Part shown: piece by piece, positions 1 to 5,780 of the stretch
Layout: every line of letters begins with the position of its first letter
Position numbering within the stretch: the stretch's first letter is position 1
Source: an uncultured bacterium
GTDB lineage: Bacteria; Bacillota; Clostridia; Oscillospirales; Acutalibacteraceae
Assembly (NCBI GenBank): GCA_934875675.1
Contig: CAKXIK010000002.1
Span: 1-10,532 of the forward strand
Length of the DNA stretch: 10,532 nt
Reading direction: 5' to 3'
Translations under genes and position numbers: made by a program
The notes under the pieces: model-generated
The model's database searches: none
Told to the model about the DNA's origin: nothing
What the model saw: the letters and a program-made list of their open reading frames with translations, nothing else

Positions 1-138
1 GAGTTCTACGACATCATTGTCAACGACAAGCCGGTCAAGACAACCGTTTATGAAGGTGCAAACACCATTGCAACCTGCATGGCAATTATTGATTCTGCTA
101 ACAGCGGCAAACCCGTTGTTCCTGACTACTTCTGCTGA
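1..138 (+). CDS. C-terminal end of a probable Gfo/Idh/MocA-family oxidoreductase (partial)
   Basis: Frame 1 is open from the window edge and ends with TGA at 136-138, giving 45 residues. The peptide runs from EFYDIIVNDKP to ANTIATCMAIIDSANSGKPV and ends VPDYFC. The pattern of a small-residue helix followed by 'SGKPVxPDY' is typical of the C-terminal end of Gfo/Idh/MocA-type NAD(P)-dependent sugar or inositol dehydrogenases, where the last helix is followed by a GKPV turn. The catalytic and nucleotide-binding parts lie outside the window, so the substrate cannot be given. A strong hairpin terminator follows 22 bases after the stop, so this is the last gene of its transcript. Family assignment rests on a short tail and is tentative. 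Confidence 0.5.
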   Translation, partial: EFYDIIVNDKPVKTTVYEGANTIATCMAIIDSANSGKPVVPDYFC

Positions 139-160
139 GTTTACAATACATAAGTTACAG

Positions 161-198
161 CGCCGAATTTGCATGATTGCAGATTCGGCGTTTTCTAT
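161..198 (+). terminator. Rho-independent terminator after the oxidoreductase
   Basis: Bases 161-173 pair with 178-190 (CGCCGAAT against ATTCGGCG, then a T-G wobble and four further pairs), leaving a loop of four bases (TGAT). The stem is followed directly by TTTT and a T-rich run. The long stem and tail make this a clear intrinsic terminator for the gene ending at 138. Confidence 0.9.
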
Positions 199-369
199 CG
201 CTATGAATATCAATTACCTTGCCGGAAACGCGATGACTCACTATAAAGCTTTTAACGTTTTTTTAAACCGTGCAACACAAGTTCCTCATCATTGGGGAAG
301 TTTTATGTTTTTTCGGAGTATGTTAATCATCTGTTCAAAATGAAACCATATAATAAAATATAAAGCTTC
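199..369. other. AT-rich intergenic stretch, no gene seen
   Basis: Between the first terminator and the CrtO-like gene I find no supported coding sequence. A 108-codon open frame crosses 17-343 but overlaps the real frame of the upstream gene and the terminator, and has no family-like features. A weak 6-bp hairpin (282-287 with 294-299, loop ATCATT) is followed by a T-rich run; it could be a second, poor terminator or chance. Confidence 0.5.
349..354 (+). promoter_or_regulatory. Possible -10 box (TATAAT) for the CrtO-like gene
   Basis: A perfect TATAAT lies 46 bases before the chosen ATG at 400, in an AT-rich stretch after the upstream terminator, where a promoter is needed. No good -35 box sits at 16-18 bases upstream (the region reads AATCAT/TCATCT), and there is no TGn extension. 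The position is sensible but the promoter is only half supported. Confidence 0.35.
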
Positions 370-399
370 GTGGTAAAGCTGCAGGAAAGGGTGACTAAA

Positions 400-927
400 A
401 TGTTTGATGCGGATTCAATGCTTTGGAAAGTGCTGTTTGTCGCTTTCTTCACCGCAATTTGGTACTATATTGTTTTTCGTTTGGGCTGCCGCGGCACGGA
501 TGAACGTTTTTCACCGGATGGCCGCCGATACCGTGCTTTTGATTGGGAAGACAACGGAAAATTTTATCAACGCTATTTTCATATTAAGTCCTGGAAAGAT
601 AAACTTCCGCAGCGCATTCCGGAAGATGGCTTTTCCAAGGAACATCTGAAACCGGTAACGGCAGAATATTTGGATACGTTTCTGATTGAAACATGCCGCG
701 GGGAATGGATTCACTTTTCAAATTTCCTGCTTTCCTTTGCATTGCTGCTAATTGCCCCCATCGAGCTTCGGCTGCTCAGTGCAACACTCAACGCACTGGT
801 TCACTTGCTATATGTAATGATTCAGCGGTACAATCGTTTTCGACTCATTCGCTGTCGAGATCGTCTGCGTCGGCAGAAAAATGGACATTCGCCTTTTTCT
901 GTTACTGAACAAACTGCTGCCTGCTAA
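400..927 (+). CDS. Small membrane protein, CrtO-like (glycosyl-4,4'-diaponeurosporenoate acyltransferase family)
   Basis: The 175-residue protein starts at ATG 400, preceded by AGGAAAGG (383-390) at 9 bases. An in-frame GTG at 370 would lengthen it by 10 residues but lacks a site of its own. A first membrane helix lies at about residues 9-27, followed by a conserved-looking loop with YQRYFHIKSWKDKLP (56-70), then ETCRGEWIHFSN (97-108), a hydrophobic stretch at about 106-142 likely forming two helices, and a final QRYNRFRL motif (142-149) with a basic tail. The WKDKLP, ETCRxExxH and QRYNRxR motifs match the family named after staphylococcal CrtO, which acylates the glucose of staphyloxanthin. 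No carotenoid genes are nearby, so the real acceptor here is unknown and the family name should not be read as a function. Terminators on both sides suggest a single-gene transcript. Confidence 0.72.
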   Translation: MFDADSMLWKVLFVAFFTAIWYYIVFRLGCRGTDERFSPDGRRYRAFDWEDNGKFYQRYFHIKSWKDKLPQRIPEDGFSKEHLKPVTAEYLDTFLIETCRGEWIHFSNFLLSFALLLIAPIELRLLSATLNALVHLLYVMIQRYNRFRLIRCRDRLRRQKNGHSPFSVTEQTAAC

Positions 928-930
928 AAT

Positions 931-964
931 AAAAAAGCGGTTGCCGGATGGCAGCCGCTTTTTT
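931..964 (+). terminator. Rho-independent terminator after the CrtO-like gene
   Basis: Bases 935-945 pair with 950-960 (AAGCGGTTGCC against GGCAGCCGCTT, one wobble), loop GGAT; the stem continues as AAAA (931-934) against TTTT (961-964). It starts 4 bases after the stop codon at 925-927. The A-run on the left side means it could also act weakly in the other direction. Confidence 0.92.
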
Positions 965-1029
965 CAACTGTTCTTCGCCTTTGCGTCATAAAAGCTTCAC
1001 ATAACCTTTCCATAATAATACTGTTCTGA

Positions 1030-1059
1030 TTGAAATCCGGATAGCGTTGAGCGCATAAC
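1030..1059 (+). promoter_or_regulatory. Weak candidate promoter for the glycosyltransferase operon
   Basis: TTGAAA at 1030-1035 and CATAAC at 1054-1059 are separated by 18 bases and lie between the terminator at 931-964 and the start at 1116. The -10 matches the consensus at only four positions, so this is a best guess in a region that must hold a promoter. I saw no better pair in 965-1115. Confidence 0.33.
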
Positions 1060-1115
1060 AATCCGCTTGAAAGAGCAATCTTTCAGACGCACCGCGGAAA
1101 GGAACGGTTATAGAA

Positions 1116-2183
1116 ATGGCAGATTACACAATTATTATTCCTGCATTGAACCCGGATAACCGTCTTGTGCAACTGATTCAAGCTTTACTTTCGATTGGGA
1201 TTTCACAAATTGTTGTAGTGGACGATGGCAGCAGTGTTTCCTTTCGATCCGTGTTTGATCTTCTCAAGCAACTGGGCTGCACGGTTTGTCATCACTTCGT
1301 CAATAAAGGGAAGGGCGCCGCAATTAAAACAGGAATCCGGGAAATGATGACTCGTTTTCCCACTTCATGCGGTTTTTTAACTTGTGATGCAGACGGGCAG
1401 CACACCGCTGATGATATTGCACGGGTATTAGCTGCAGCAGCACAATTTCCCGACGCGCTGACCCTGGATACGCGCAATTTTCATACCGACGGCATTCCTC
1501 GCAGAAGTCGATTCGGAAACCGTATTTCCTCCGCACTTTTTTTCCTAAGCACCGGCAGTCACTGCAGCGATACGCAAACAGGGCTCCGTTGTGTTCCGGC
1601 ATCGCTTGTTTCGTTGGCATTGCAAACGACCGGCAGCCGTTATGAATATGAAATGAGCTTTCTGATGCAGGCGGTCAAAAATGGAGTTCCATTACACAGC
1701 GTAATGATTTCTACCATTTATGAAGCTGGCAACAAAAGCTCTCATTTTCGCCCGGTACGCGATTCTCTTCGTGTGTTCAGCACACCTCTGCGGTTTGTTT
1801 CTTCTTCTCTGCTTTGTTCTGCGATTGATCTCGGGTTGTTTACTCTGATTGGCATTGTGCTTGGGGGGGATCTTCCCGGACGGTTTGTGTGGGCAACAAT
1901 ACTGGCACGCCTTTTTTCCGGATTGCTCAATTTTGTTATCAACCGAAATTGGAGCTTTCTTTCGCAAGGCAATGTGCAGCGTCAGGCGATGCGGTATCTG
2001 ATTTTGTTCCTATCACAGATGGCTTTGAGCGCAGGACTTGTCAGCTGGGCTTCCTCTCTGCCGGTTTATCCCACAATTTTGAAAGCTGCGGTTGATCTGC
2101 TGCTGTTTTGTTTCAGCTACTTTTTACAGCGCCGGTGGGTTTTCGCGCCGCAAAATTCTTCGAAAGGACGGCAATCGTCTTGA
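1116..2183 (+). CDS. Family 2 glycosyltransferase fused to a C-terminal GtrA-like membrane domain
   Basis: The 355-residue protein has two parts. Residues 1 to about 215 form a GT-A-fold family 2 glycosyltransferase of the dolichyl/polyprenyl-phosphate sugar synthase type: nucleotide-binding start TIIIPALN (5-12), VVVDDGSS (33-40), NKGKGAAI (63-70), the metal-binding DADGQH (91-96), DTQTGLRC (152-159) and RYEYEM (175-180). Residues about 224-346 form a GtrA-like domain with four hydrophobic segments and the family's signature ends ARLFSGLLNFVINRNWSF (264-281) and SYFLQRRWVF (334-343). In known systems GT2 enzymes load a sugar onto a polyprenyl phosphate and GtrA proteins are thought to flip that lipid-linked sugar outwards; here both are in one chain. 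The donor sugar cannot be read from sequence. The start ATG has AAAGGA about 12 bases upstream. The stop TGA overlaps the TTG start of the next gene, so the two are probably translationally coupled. Confidence 0.88.
   Translation: MADYTIIIPALNPDNRLVQLIQALLSIGISQIVVVDDGSSVSFRSVFDLLKQLGCTVCHHFVNKGKGAAIKTGIREMMTRFPTSCGFLTCDADGQHTADDIARVLAAAAQFPDALTLDTRNFHTDGIPRRSRFGNRISSALFFLSTGSHCSDTQTGLRCVPASLVSLALQTTGSRYEYEMSFLMQAVKNGVPLHSVMISTIYEAGNKSSHFRPVRDSLRVFSTPLRFVSSSLLCSAIDLGLFTLIGIVLGGDLPGRFVWATILARLFSGLLNFVINRNWSFLSQGNVQRQAMRYLILFLSQMALSAGLVSWASSLPVYPTILKAAVDLLLFCFSYFLQRRWVFAPQNSSKGRQSS
2163..2170 (+). promoter_or_regulatory. Ribosome binding site that fixes a TTG start
   Basis: AAAGGACG sits inside the end of the upstream gene, 9 bases before TTG at 2180. 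It makes TTG 2180 a better start than ATG 2108, which lies far inside the glycosyltransferase gene and has no good site. Confidence 0.65.
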
Positions 2184-3094
2184 AACTGTTTCGGAAACCT
2201 TTTGCATGGGCAATCTGCTATTCTCTGTTGCTTACGTTGTTTGCATCGTATCTTCTGCTGGATACATTCGTCATTCCACATTCCCAACAAACGATCATCC
2301 CGGCTTCCTCTGCTGCATCCGGTTCGCAATCTTCCGCAAAAACTGCATCACAGTCCGACGCGAACGGTGTTTTTACAGAAAATTCGTATCAGGATGACAA
2401 CCTTTCCATCTCTATTTCAACCCAACAAAAAGATAATACACAAATTTATATTGCAGACATTCAACTGAGCAGCATCGAATACCTGAAAACTGCTCTGGCA
2501 CAAAACACATTCGGGCGTAATATCAAGCAAACCACATCGTCAATGGCGGAAGAACACAACGCAATTTTCGCAATTAACGGTGATTACTACGGATTTCGCA
2601 ATAGCGGATTTGTACTGCGCAACGGCACACTTTATCGCAGTACCGCAAGCAGCCGTGATGCACTTGTAATCTGGGGAGACGGCTCTTTTGAAACCGTATC
2701 TGAAACCGATACAGACGCGCAAACCCTGCTCGATAACGGTGCGCTGCAGGTATTTTCCTTTGGGCCTGCTCTGCTGCAAAACAGCTCAATTTGTGTAGAC
2801 CAAAATACAGAGGTCGATCAGGCAAAAAACAGCAATCCCCGCACCGCGATCGGCATCATTAACCCGCTGCATTACCTTATAATCGTTTCTGACGGACGCA
2901 CCAATCAGAGTGAGGGGCTTTCCCTTTATCAGCTTGCTCAGGTTTTTCAGGAACAAGGCTGCTCGCTTGCCTATAATCTGGACGGCGGCGGTTCCTCCAC
3001 CATGTGGTTCAACGGCAGCATTGTCAACGTTCCCACAGACGGAAGAAATCTTGGCGAAAGGCAGGTCAGCGACATTGTTTACATTGGTTATTAG
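2180..3094 (+). CDS. Membrane-anchored phosphodiester glycosidase-family protein (NAGPA-like domain)
   Basis: Read from TTG 2180 the product has 304 residues. It starts MKLFRKPF, then has one membrane helix (about 9-29) ending LLLDTFVIP, a Ser/Ala-rich linker (about 42-60), and an outside domain. That domain carries the marks of the phosphodiester glycosidase family (named after human uncovering enzyme NAGPA, and found in bacterial exopolysaccharide clusters): NGDYYGFR (133-140), RTAIGI (221-226), IVSDGR (235-240) and NLDGGGSSTMW (266-276). The N-terminal sequence and topology predict an extracytoplasmic enzyme cleaving or editing a sugar-phosphodiester; the substrate is unknown. The upstream gene's TGA (2181-2183) overlaps this TTG. 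An ATG at 2108 in the same frame would add 24 residues coded inside the glycosyltransferase gene and would spoil the short positive N-terminus expected before the helix, so I reject it. It sits in an operon with the glycosyltransferase and the next membrane gene. Confidence 0.85.
   Translation: MKLFRKPFAWAICYSLLLTLFASYLLLDTFVIPHSQQTIIPASSAASGSQSSAKTASQSDANGVFTENSYQDDNLSISISTQQKDNTQIYIADIQLSSIEYLKTALAQNTFGRNIKQTTSSMAEEHNAIFAINGDYYGFRNSGFVLRNGTLYRSTASSRDALVIWGDGSFETVSETDTDAQTLLDNGALQVFSFGPALLQNSSICVDQNTEVDQAKNSNPRTAIGIINPLHYLIIVSDGRTNQSEGLSLYQLAQVFQEQGCSLAYNLDGGGSSTMWFNGSIVNVPTDGRNLGERQVSDIVYIGY
3057..3065 (+). promoter_or_regulatory. Ribosome binding site for the four-helix membrane protein
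   Basis: AAAGGCAGG ends 9 bases before TTG 3075. It is the only good site in the neighbourhood, and supports a start that overlaps the previous gene by 20 bases. Confidence 0.5.
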
Positions 3095-3473
3095 CTCCAA
3101 ACGAACGGTAAAAACGGTGATAACGTATGCCGTTACCACGCTGCTGTGTCTCACTGTGAGCGAAATCTATTCCCGCTTTTCACACGGAGTCAGTTCCCCA
3201 TTTATGACATGGCTTTTTTGTTTTCCTCTTTTTTTCGGCGTTGCCGCTTTTCTCCTGTTCGGACTTTTCAGACTTTCTCCCATGCCCCGCCTCGCATTCA
3301 ATTGCTATAATTCAGCGGTGGCAGCACTTTCTGTCTGGAGCTTGCTGCGCGGAGTTTTAGAAATTGCCGGAACCGATTCGCCTTTGCTCGGCGTACTCGT
3401 TGCTGCCGGCATCCTGTTATTTGTCGTTACCGTAGTTGTTTGGTTACATTCGCCAAGTTCTAAAGTCACATAG
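3075..3473 (+). CDS. Uncharacterised four-helix membrane protein, third gene of the glycosyltransferase operon
   Basis: The 132-residue protein, read from TTG 3075, begins MFTLVISSKRTVKTV. Four hydrophobic helices lie at about 13-29, 44-65, 78-95 and 104-124. Between helices 1 and 2 is SEIYSRFSHGVSSPFM (29-44); near helix 3 are YNSAVAALSV (78-87) and LRGVLEIAGTDSPL (91-104). These loops look like conserved signatures of a family of small clostridial membrane proteins that I recall without a function. TTG 3084 is an alternative start but lies too far from the ribosome binding site; a start much further upstream would run inside the glycosidase gene. The 20-base overlap with that gene suggests coupled expression and a shared role. 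It is followed by a strong terminator, so it ends the operon. The existence of the gene is well supported; its job is not. Confidence 0.7.
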   Translation: MFTLVISSKRTVKTVITYAVTTLLCLTVSEIYSRFSHGVSSPFMTWLFCFPLFFGVAAFLLFGLFRLSPMPRLAFNCYNSAVAALSVWSLLRGVLEIAGTDSPLLGVLVAAGILLFVVTVVVWLHSPSSKVT

Positions 3474-3492
3474 CTTTCACAGCCATCCAACT

Positions 3493-3540
3493 AAAAACGC
3501 TTTTTCGTCGGTGTTGAACCATCCGAAAAAGCGTTTTTTT
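3493..3540. terminator. Bidirectional terminator between convergent operons
   Basis: Bases 3493-3507 (AAAAACGCTTTTTCG) pair perfectly with 3524-3538, a 15-bp stem, with a 16-base loop that can form a further 3-bp helix (3510-3512 with 3518-3520). On the + strand the stem ends in seven T; on the - strand it ends in five T coming from the stem itself. It lies 20 bases after the membrane-protein stop and touches the stop codon of the dnaI-like gene at 3539-3541, so it should stop both operons. Confidence 0.93.
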
Positions 3541-4534
3541 AATTTTTCCCTGCCTCACGCATCCGTTTCAGCTGCCGTACATCCCGCCCGAGAAACGGCA
3601 AAATGCGATAGTTGGCAATAATTCTGGAAACCACACGTTCAGAATAGCGCGTTTCCAATTCTGAAATGGAAAGATTGGTGCTGATGATGGTGGGGCGCTC
3701 TGCCATCAACCGGGTATTAATCAAGTTGTAAATCGTCGAGCTGACAAACTGCGTCATAAACTCGACCCCGAGGTCATCCAGAATCAGCAAATCACAATCC
3801 TGCATCTGGCGTTCACTTTCGGTTGTCTCTGCACGGCCAAAACGTTCGCGCTCCAACTGCAGCATCAAATTCTGTGCAGAGCCATACACCACGCCATACC
3901 CTTTCTCAATCACCTCTCTGGCAATTGCAAGCGACAGGTGTGTTTTTCCGAGCCCTGTTGCACCCGTCATAAGAATACTGGGGGAATGTGGGGTGAAATG
4001 TTTTGCATATCCCGTGCAAAAGCGGAAAATATCCTCCATCTTGCGCCGTGGAGAAAGCCCCGTCTTTTCATCCGGCGAGGTGGAATAAAAAGAAAGGTCA
4101 AATCGTTCAAACGAGCTCAAAGAAAGAGGTGTCAAGCGGTTCAGCTTTTGCTGGGCGGTTTCCCGCAGCAAAAATTTAAGGCATTCACACATCTTTCCGT
4201 CAATATATCCTTCATCCTTGCAGTCAGAACAGGCAAACCGCGGCTCCATATAATCCTCCGGAAAACCTGCCAGGCGCATCACCGCAGCAAATTCCCTTTG
4301 CTGGCGCAGGTTTTCTTCCGCGAGCTGTTCAATCTGCTGCTTGGCGTCATTCCCCGCCACAATCAGCCTTGCCGCACGCAGGCCTGCTCCGGAAATTTCA
4401 CGTTCAATCTCCAATGCACGCGGGCACTTTTGCCGCACTTCCTCGCGATGCTGCCGTGCGGTTCGGTTCGCTGCACTTCGCCGATCGGCCAGTGTTGCCA
4501 TCGCATTGTCATAAATTTCACGGTCATATCCCAT
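3539..4534 (-). CDS. dnaI: DnaI/DnaC-type helicase loader ATPase
   Basis: The 331-residue protein starts at ATG 4534 (MGYDREIYDNAM), preceded by GAAAGGAGTGAGG. A TTG 7 codons upstream overlaps that site and is unlikely. Residues 1 to about 95 are charged and helical. A Cys cluster follows, CSDC...CEC (C102, C105, C116, C118), a probable zinc site as in the Firmicute DnaI N-terminal domain. The AAA+ domain carries Walker A GATGLGKT (191-198), Walker B LLILDDLG (249-256), sensor STN (285-287) and SERVVSRI (299-306) with an Arg-finger candidate. This family loads the replicative DnaB/DnaC helicase onto origin or restart DNA with ATP. It lies 30 bases downstream of a dnaD-like gene, the partner expected in the same pathway. 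IstB-like transposition helpers share the ATPase, but the zinc domain and the dnaD neighbour argue for the replication protein. Symbol follows B. subtilis; dnaC is also used for this family. Confidence 0.88.
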   Translation of the reverse strand: MGYDREIYDNAMATLADRRSAANRTARQHREEVRQKCPRALEIEREISGAGLRAARLIVAGNDAKQQIEQLAEENLRQQREFAAVMRLAGFPEDYMEPRFACSDCKDEGYIDGKMCECLKFLLRETAQQKLNRLTPLSLSSFERFDLSFYSTSPDEKTGLSPRRKMEDIFRFCTGYAKHFTPHSPSILMTGATGLGKTHLSLAIAREVIEKGYGVVYGSAQNLMLQLERERFGRAETTESERQMQDCDLLILDDLGVEFMTQFVSSTIYNLINTRLMAERPTIISTNLSISELETRYSERVVSRIIANYRILPFLGRDVRQLKRMREAGKN

Positions 4535-4539
4535 AGAAA

Positions 4540-4553
4540 GCCTCACTCCTTTC
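4540..4553 (-). promoter_or_regulatory. Ribosome binding site of the dnaI-like gene
   Basis: On the - strand GAAAGGAGTGAGGC precedes ATG 4534. The AAAGGAG core covers the in-frame TTG that would give the longer protein, which is why the ATG is chosen. Confidence 0.7.
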
Positions 4554-4564
4554 AACAGGCAGGT

Positions 4565-5593
4565 TTATTTCATCATCAGATCGCCGTTGAGTGCCATCTT
4601 CTCAAATTCATTGATATCATACGAAGTTTTGCGCTTTCCTTCTGCCACCGGCTTGGCTGCCTGTTTTTTGCCATCCTTTTCGCTGCGTGCTTCTGCCACG
4701 GTGCGCACGCCTTGTGTATTCCAACGTTCCAAAATCTTATTGATGTACGAAAACCGGACTTTCCCGGTACTGTCCACACAGCGGTCATATGCTTCACGGA
4801 TCAGATCATCGTCAAACTGCCAGAGGTTAATCCAGCGGGAAACGGCTTCACTTTCAGCTGCGCTTGCCGGGCGTTTTTCAATTCCAAATAATTTGCAGAT
4901 CCGATTCCATGCCTTTCGCCTATCGTCCAGTTCACAAATTTTGCGCTCTGCTTTTTCGTGGGTATCAATTCCCTCCGAAGCCCAGCTGATCGCCATTTTT
5001 TCAATATATGCCATATTGTTTTTTCCCGTACTCACCGCGTACTGCACCAACATGACAACTACGTCTGCAGGCAAACCATCCCAATCGTGCAAATTCAGCA
5101 GCGTACCCATTTCCGGCGTGGAAATCGGCCGTCCAAAAATGGATTGCACCGTATCCATCATAAAGCGAATCTCTTCATCACTGTTAATGCGCGCCGCCAC
5201 CTCTGCCGAATCCAGCTGGCGGGGACGAATTGGTTTGCGTGGTAGCTTTTCGGCGGCAACTGGCTCTGCTTGCGGAACCGCCTGCTGCTTTTGCTCCTGC
5301 GGCGAAACCGCTGTTTCTTCTTTTTGCACCGTTCCGGCAGGAGTCAGTTCTCCGTCATTTTCGCGGATCAACCCTGCCTCAATCCAATACTGCATCGCAT
5401 CACAGACATCCGCACGGGAAAGCCCAAGGGAAGCACCGATCTCTTCCGGGTCGTTTTCCTGCCCTGCACGGCGCAAAAGCCACAACAGCACCTTCAGCTG
5501 TGCCGAGCCCGCCATTTTGAGGTGGCGATCCACCACGGCGGCAGGAACCGCAAATACCTGATTCCACGCACCAAGTTCCATCTCATACTTCAA
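4565..5593 (-). CDS. DnaD-like replication initiation/restart protein with two DnaB_2 domains
   Basis: Read from TTG 5593 the protein has 342 residues (MKYEMELGAWNQVFAVP). Residues about 31-76 look like a winged-helix domain (LKVLLWLLRRAG to YWIEAGLI). A Gln/Pro/Ala-rich linker follows (about 90-125). Two DnaD/DnaB C-terminal-type domains come next, at about 140-222 and 226-300. Each ends with the family's YxxxIxxxW-like motif: YIEKMAISW (196-204) and YINKILERW (283-291). A short conserved-looking tail is YDINEFEKMALNGD (325-338). DnaD proteins bind and remodel DNA and bring the helicase and its loader to origins or stalled forks. TTG 5593 is favoured because AAGGAAGG ends 9 bases upstream; ATG 5581 is 21 bases away. 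A longer reading to 5677 would run through the promoter found here. Followed after 30 bases by the helicase loader, so the pair is an operon. Confidence 0.85.
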   Translation of the reverse strand: MKYEMELGAWNQVFAVPAAVVDRHLKMAGSAQLKVLLWLLRRAGQENDPEEIGASLGLSRADVCDAMQYWIEAGLIRENDGELTPAGTVQKEETAVSPQEQKQQAVPQAEPVAAEKLPRKPIRPRQLDSAEVAARINSDEEIRFMMDTVQSIFGRPISTPEMGTLLNLHDWDGLPADVVVMLVQYAVSTGKNNMAYIEKMAISWASEGIDTHEKAERKICELDDRRKAWNRICKLFGIEKRPASAAESEAVSRWINLWQFDDDLIREAYDRCVDSTGKVRFSYINKILERWNTQGVRTVAEARSEKDGKKQAAKPVAEGKRKTSYDINEFEKMALNGDLMMK

Positions 5594-5602
5594 ACCGAGG
5601 AT

Positions 5603-5610
5603 CCTTCCTT
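5603..5610 (-). promoter_or_regulatory. Ribosome binding site that fixes the dnaD-like TTG start
   Basis: AAGGAAGG on the - strand ends 9 bases before TTG 5593. The spacing is right for the TTG and wrong for the in-frame ATG at 5581. Confidence 0.7.
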
Positions 5611-5648
5611 TCCGGCAAAGCAATACCTTTTCATTTTGTAATACGAAT

Positions 5649-5677
5649 AGTTTATCACGGATACACTGTTTTTGCAA
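5649..5677 (-). promoter_or_regulatory. Sigma-A-type promoter of the dnaD-dnaI operon
   Basis: On the - strand the -35 is TTGCAA (5672-5677), the -10 is TAAACT (5649-5654), and the spacer is exactly 17 bases. TGA directly before the -10 gives an extended -10 (TGn). Transcription would start near 5642, leaving a leader of about 50 bases before TTG 5593. Confidence 0.75.
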
Positions 5678-5678
5678 A

Positions 5679-5698
5679 GGGAAAAGCTTTCCCCTTCA
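5679..5698. repeat. Imperfect palindrome just upstream of the dnaD promoter
   Basis: The segment centred on AAGCTT reads as a near-perfect inverted repeat (AAGGG/CCCCTT arms with one A-C mismatch pair on each side). It directly abuts the -35 box at 5672-5677, a place where a regulator could bind, but it may be a remnant hairpin. No T-run follows on either strand that would make it a terminator. Confidence 0.45.
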
Positions 5699-5716
5699 AG
5701 AAAATTACATTTAACC

Positions 5717-5760
5717 AAAAAAACCGCTGCAGAACGCGAAATCTTCACGCCATGCAGCAG
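5717..5760 (-). terminator. Rho-independent terminator after the M23 peptidase gene
   Basis: On the - strand CTGCTGCA (5753-5760) pairs with TGCAGCGG (5724-5731), one wobble, with an inner GCG/CGC helix, followed by seven T (5717-5723). It lies 20 bases after the stop of the gene that ends at 5781. Confidence 0.88.
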
Positions 5761-5780
5761 CTTCTGAACTGTTAATTTTT

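Noticed and set aside
17..343. 108-codon + strand open frame at the left edge
   Set aside because: It overlaps the in-frame end of the oxidoreductase gene and a clear terminator, has no ribosome binding site, and its peptide has no family-like pattern.
3539..4534. IstB-type transposition helper
   Set aside because: No transposase, inverted repeats or IS context; a Cys cluster and an adjacent dnaD-like gene fit a helicase loader.
3938..4891. 317-codon + strand open frame opposite the dnaI/dnaD genes
   Set aside because: It runs antisense across two recognisable genes; composition is rich in His, Cys and Phe as expected of a shadow frame.
4587..5561. 324-codon + strand open frame opposite dnaD
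   Set aside because: It is a Ser/Arg-rich antisense shadow of a gene with two clear DnaB_2 motifs.
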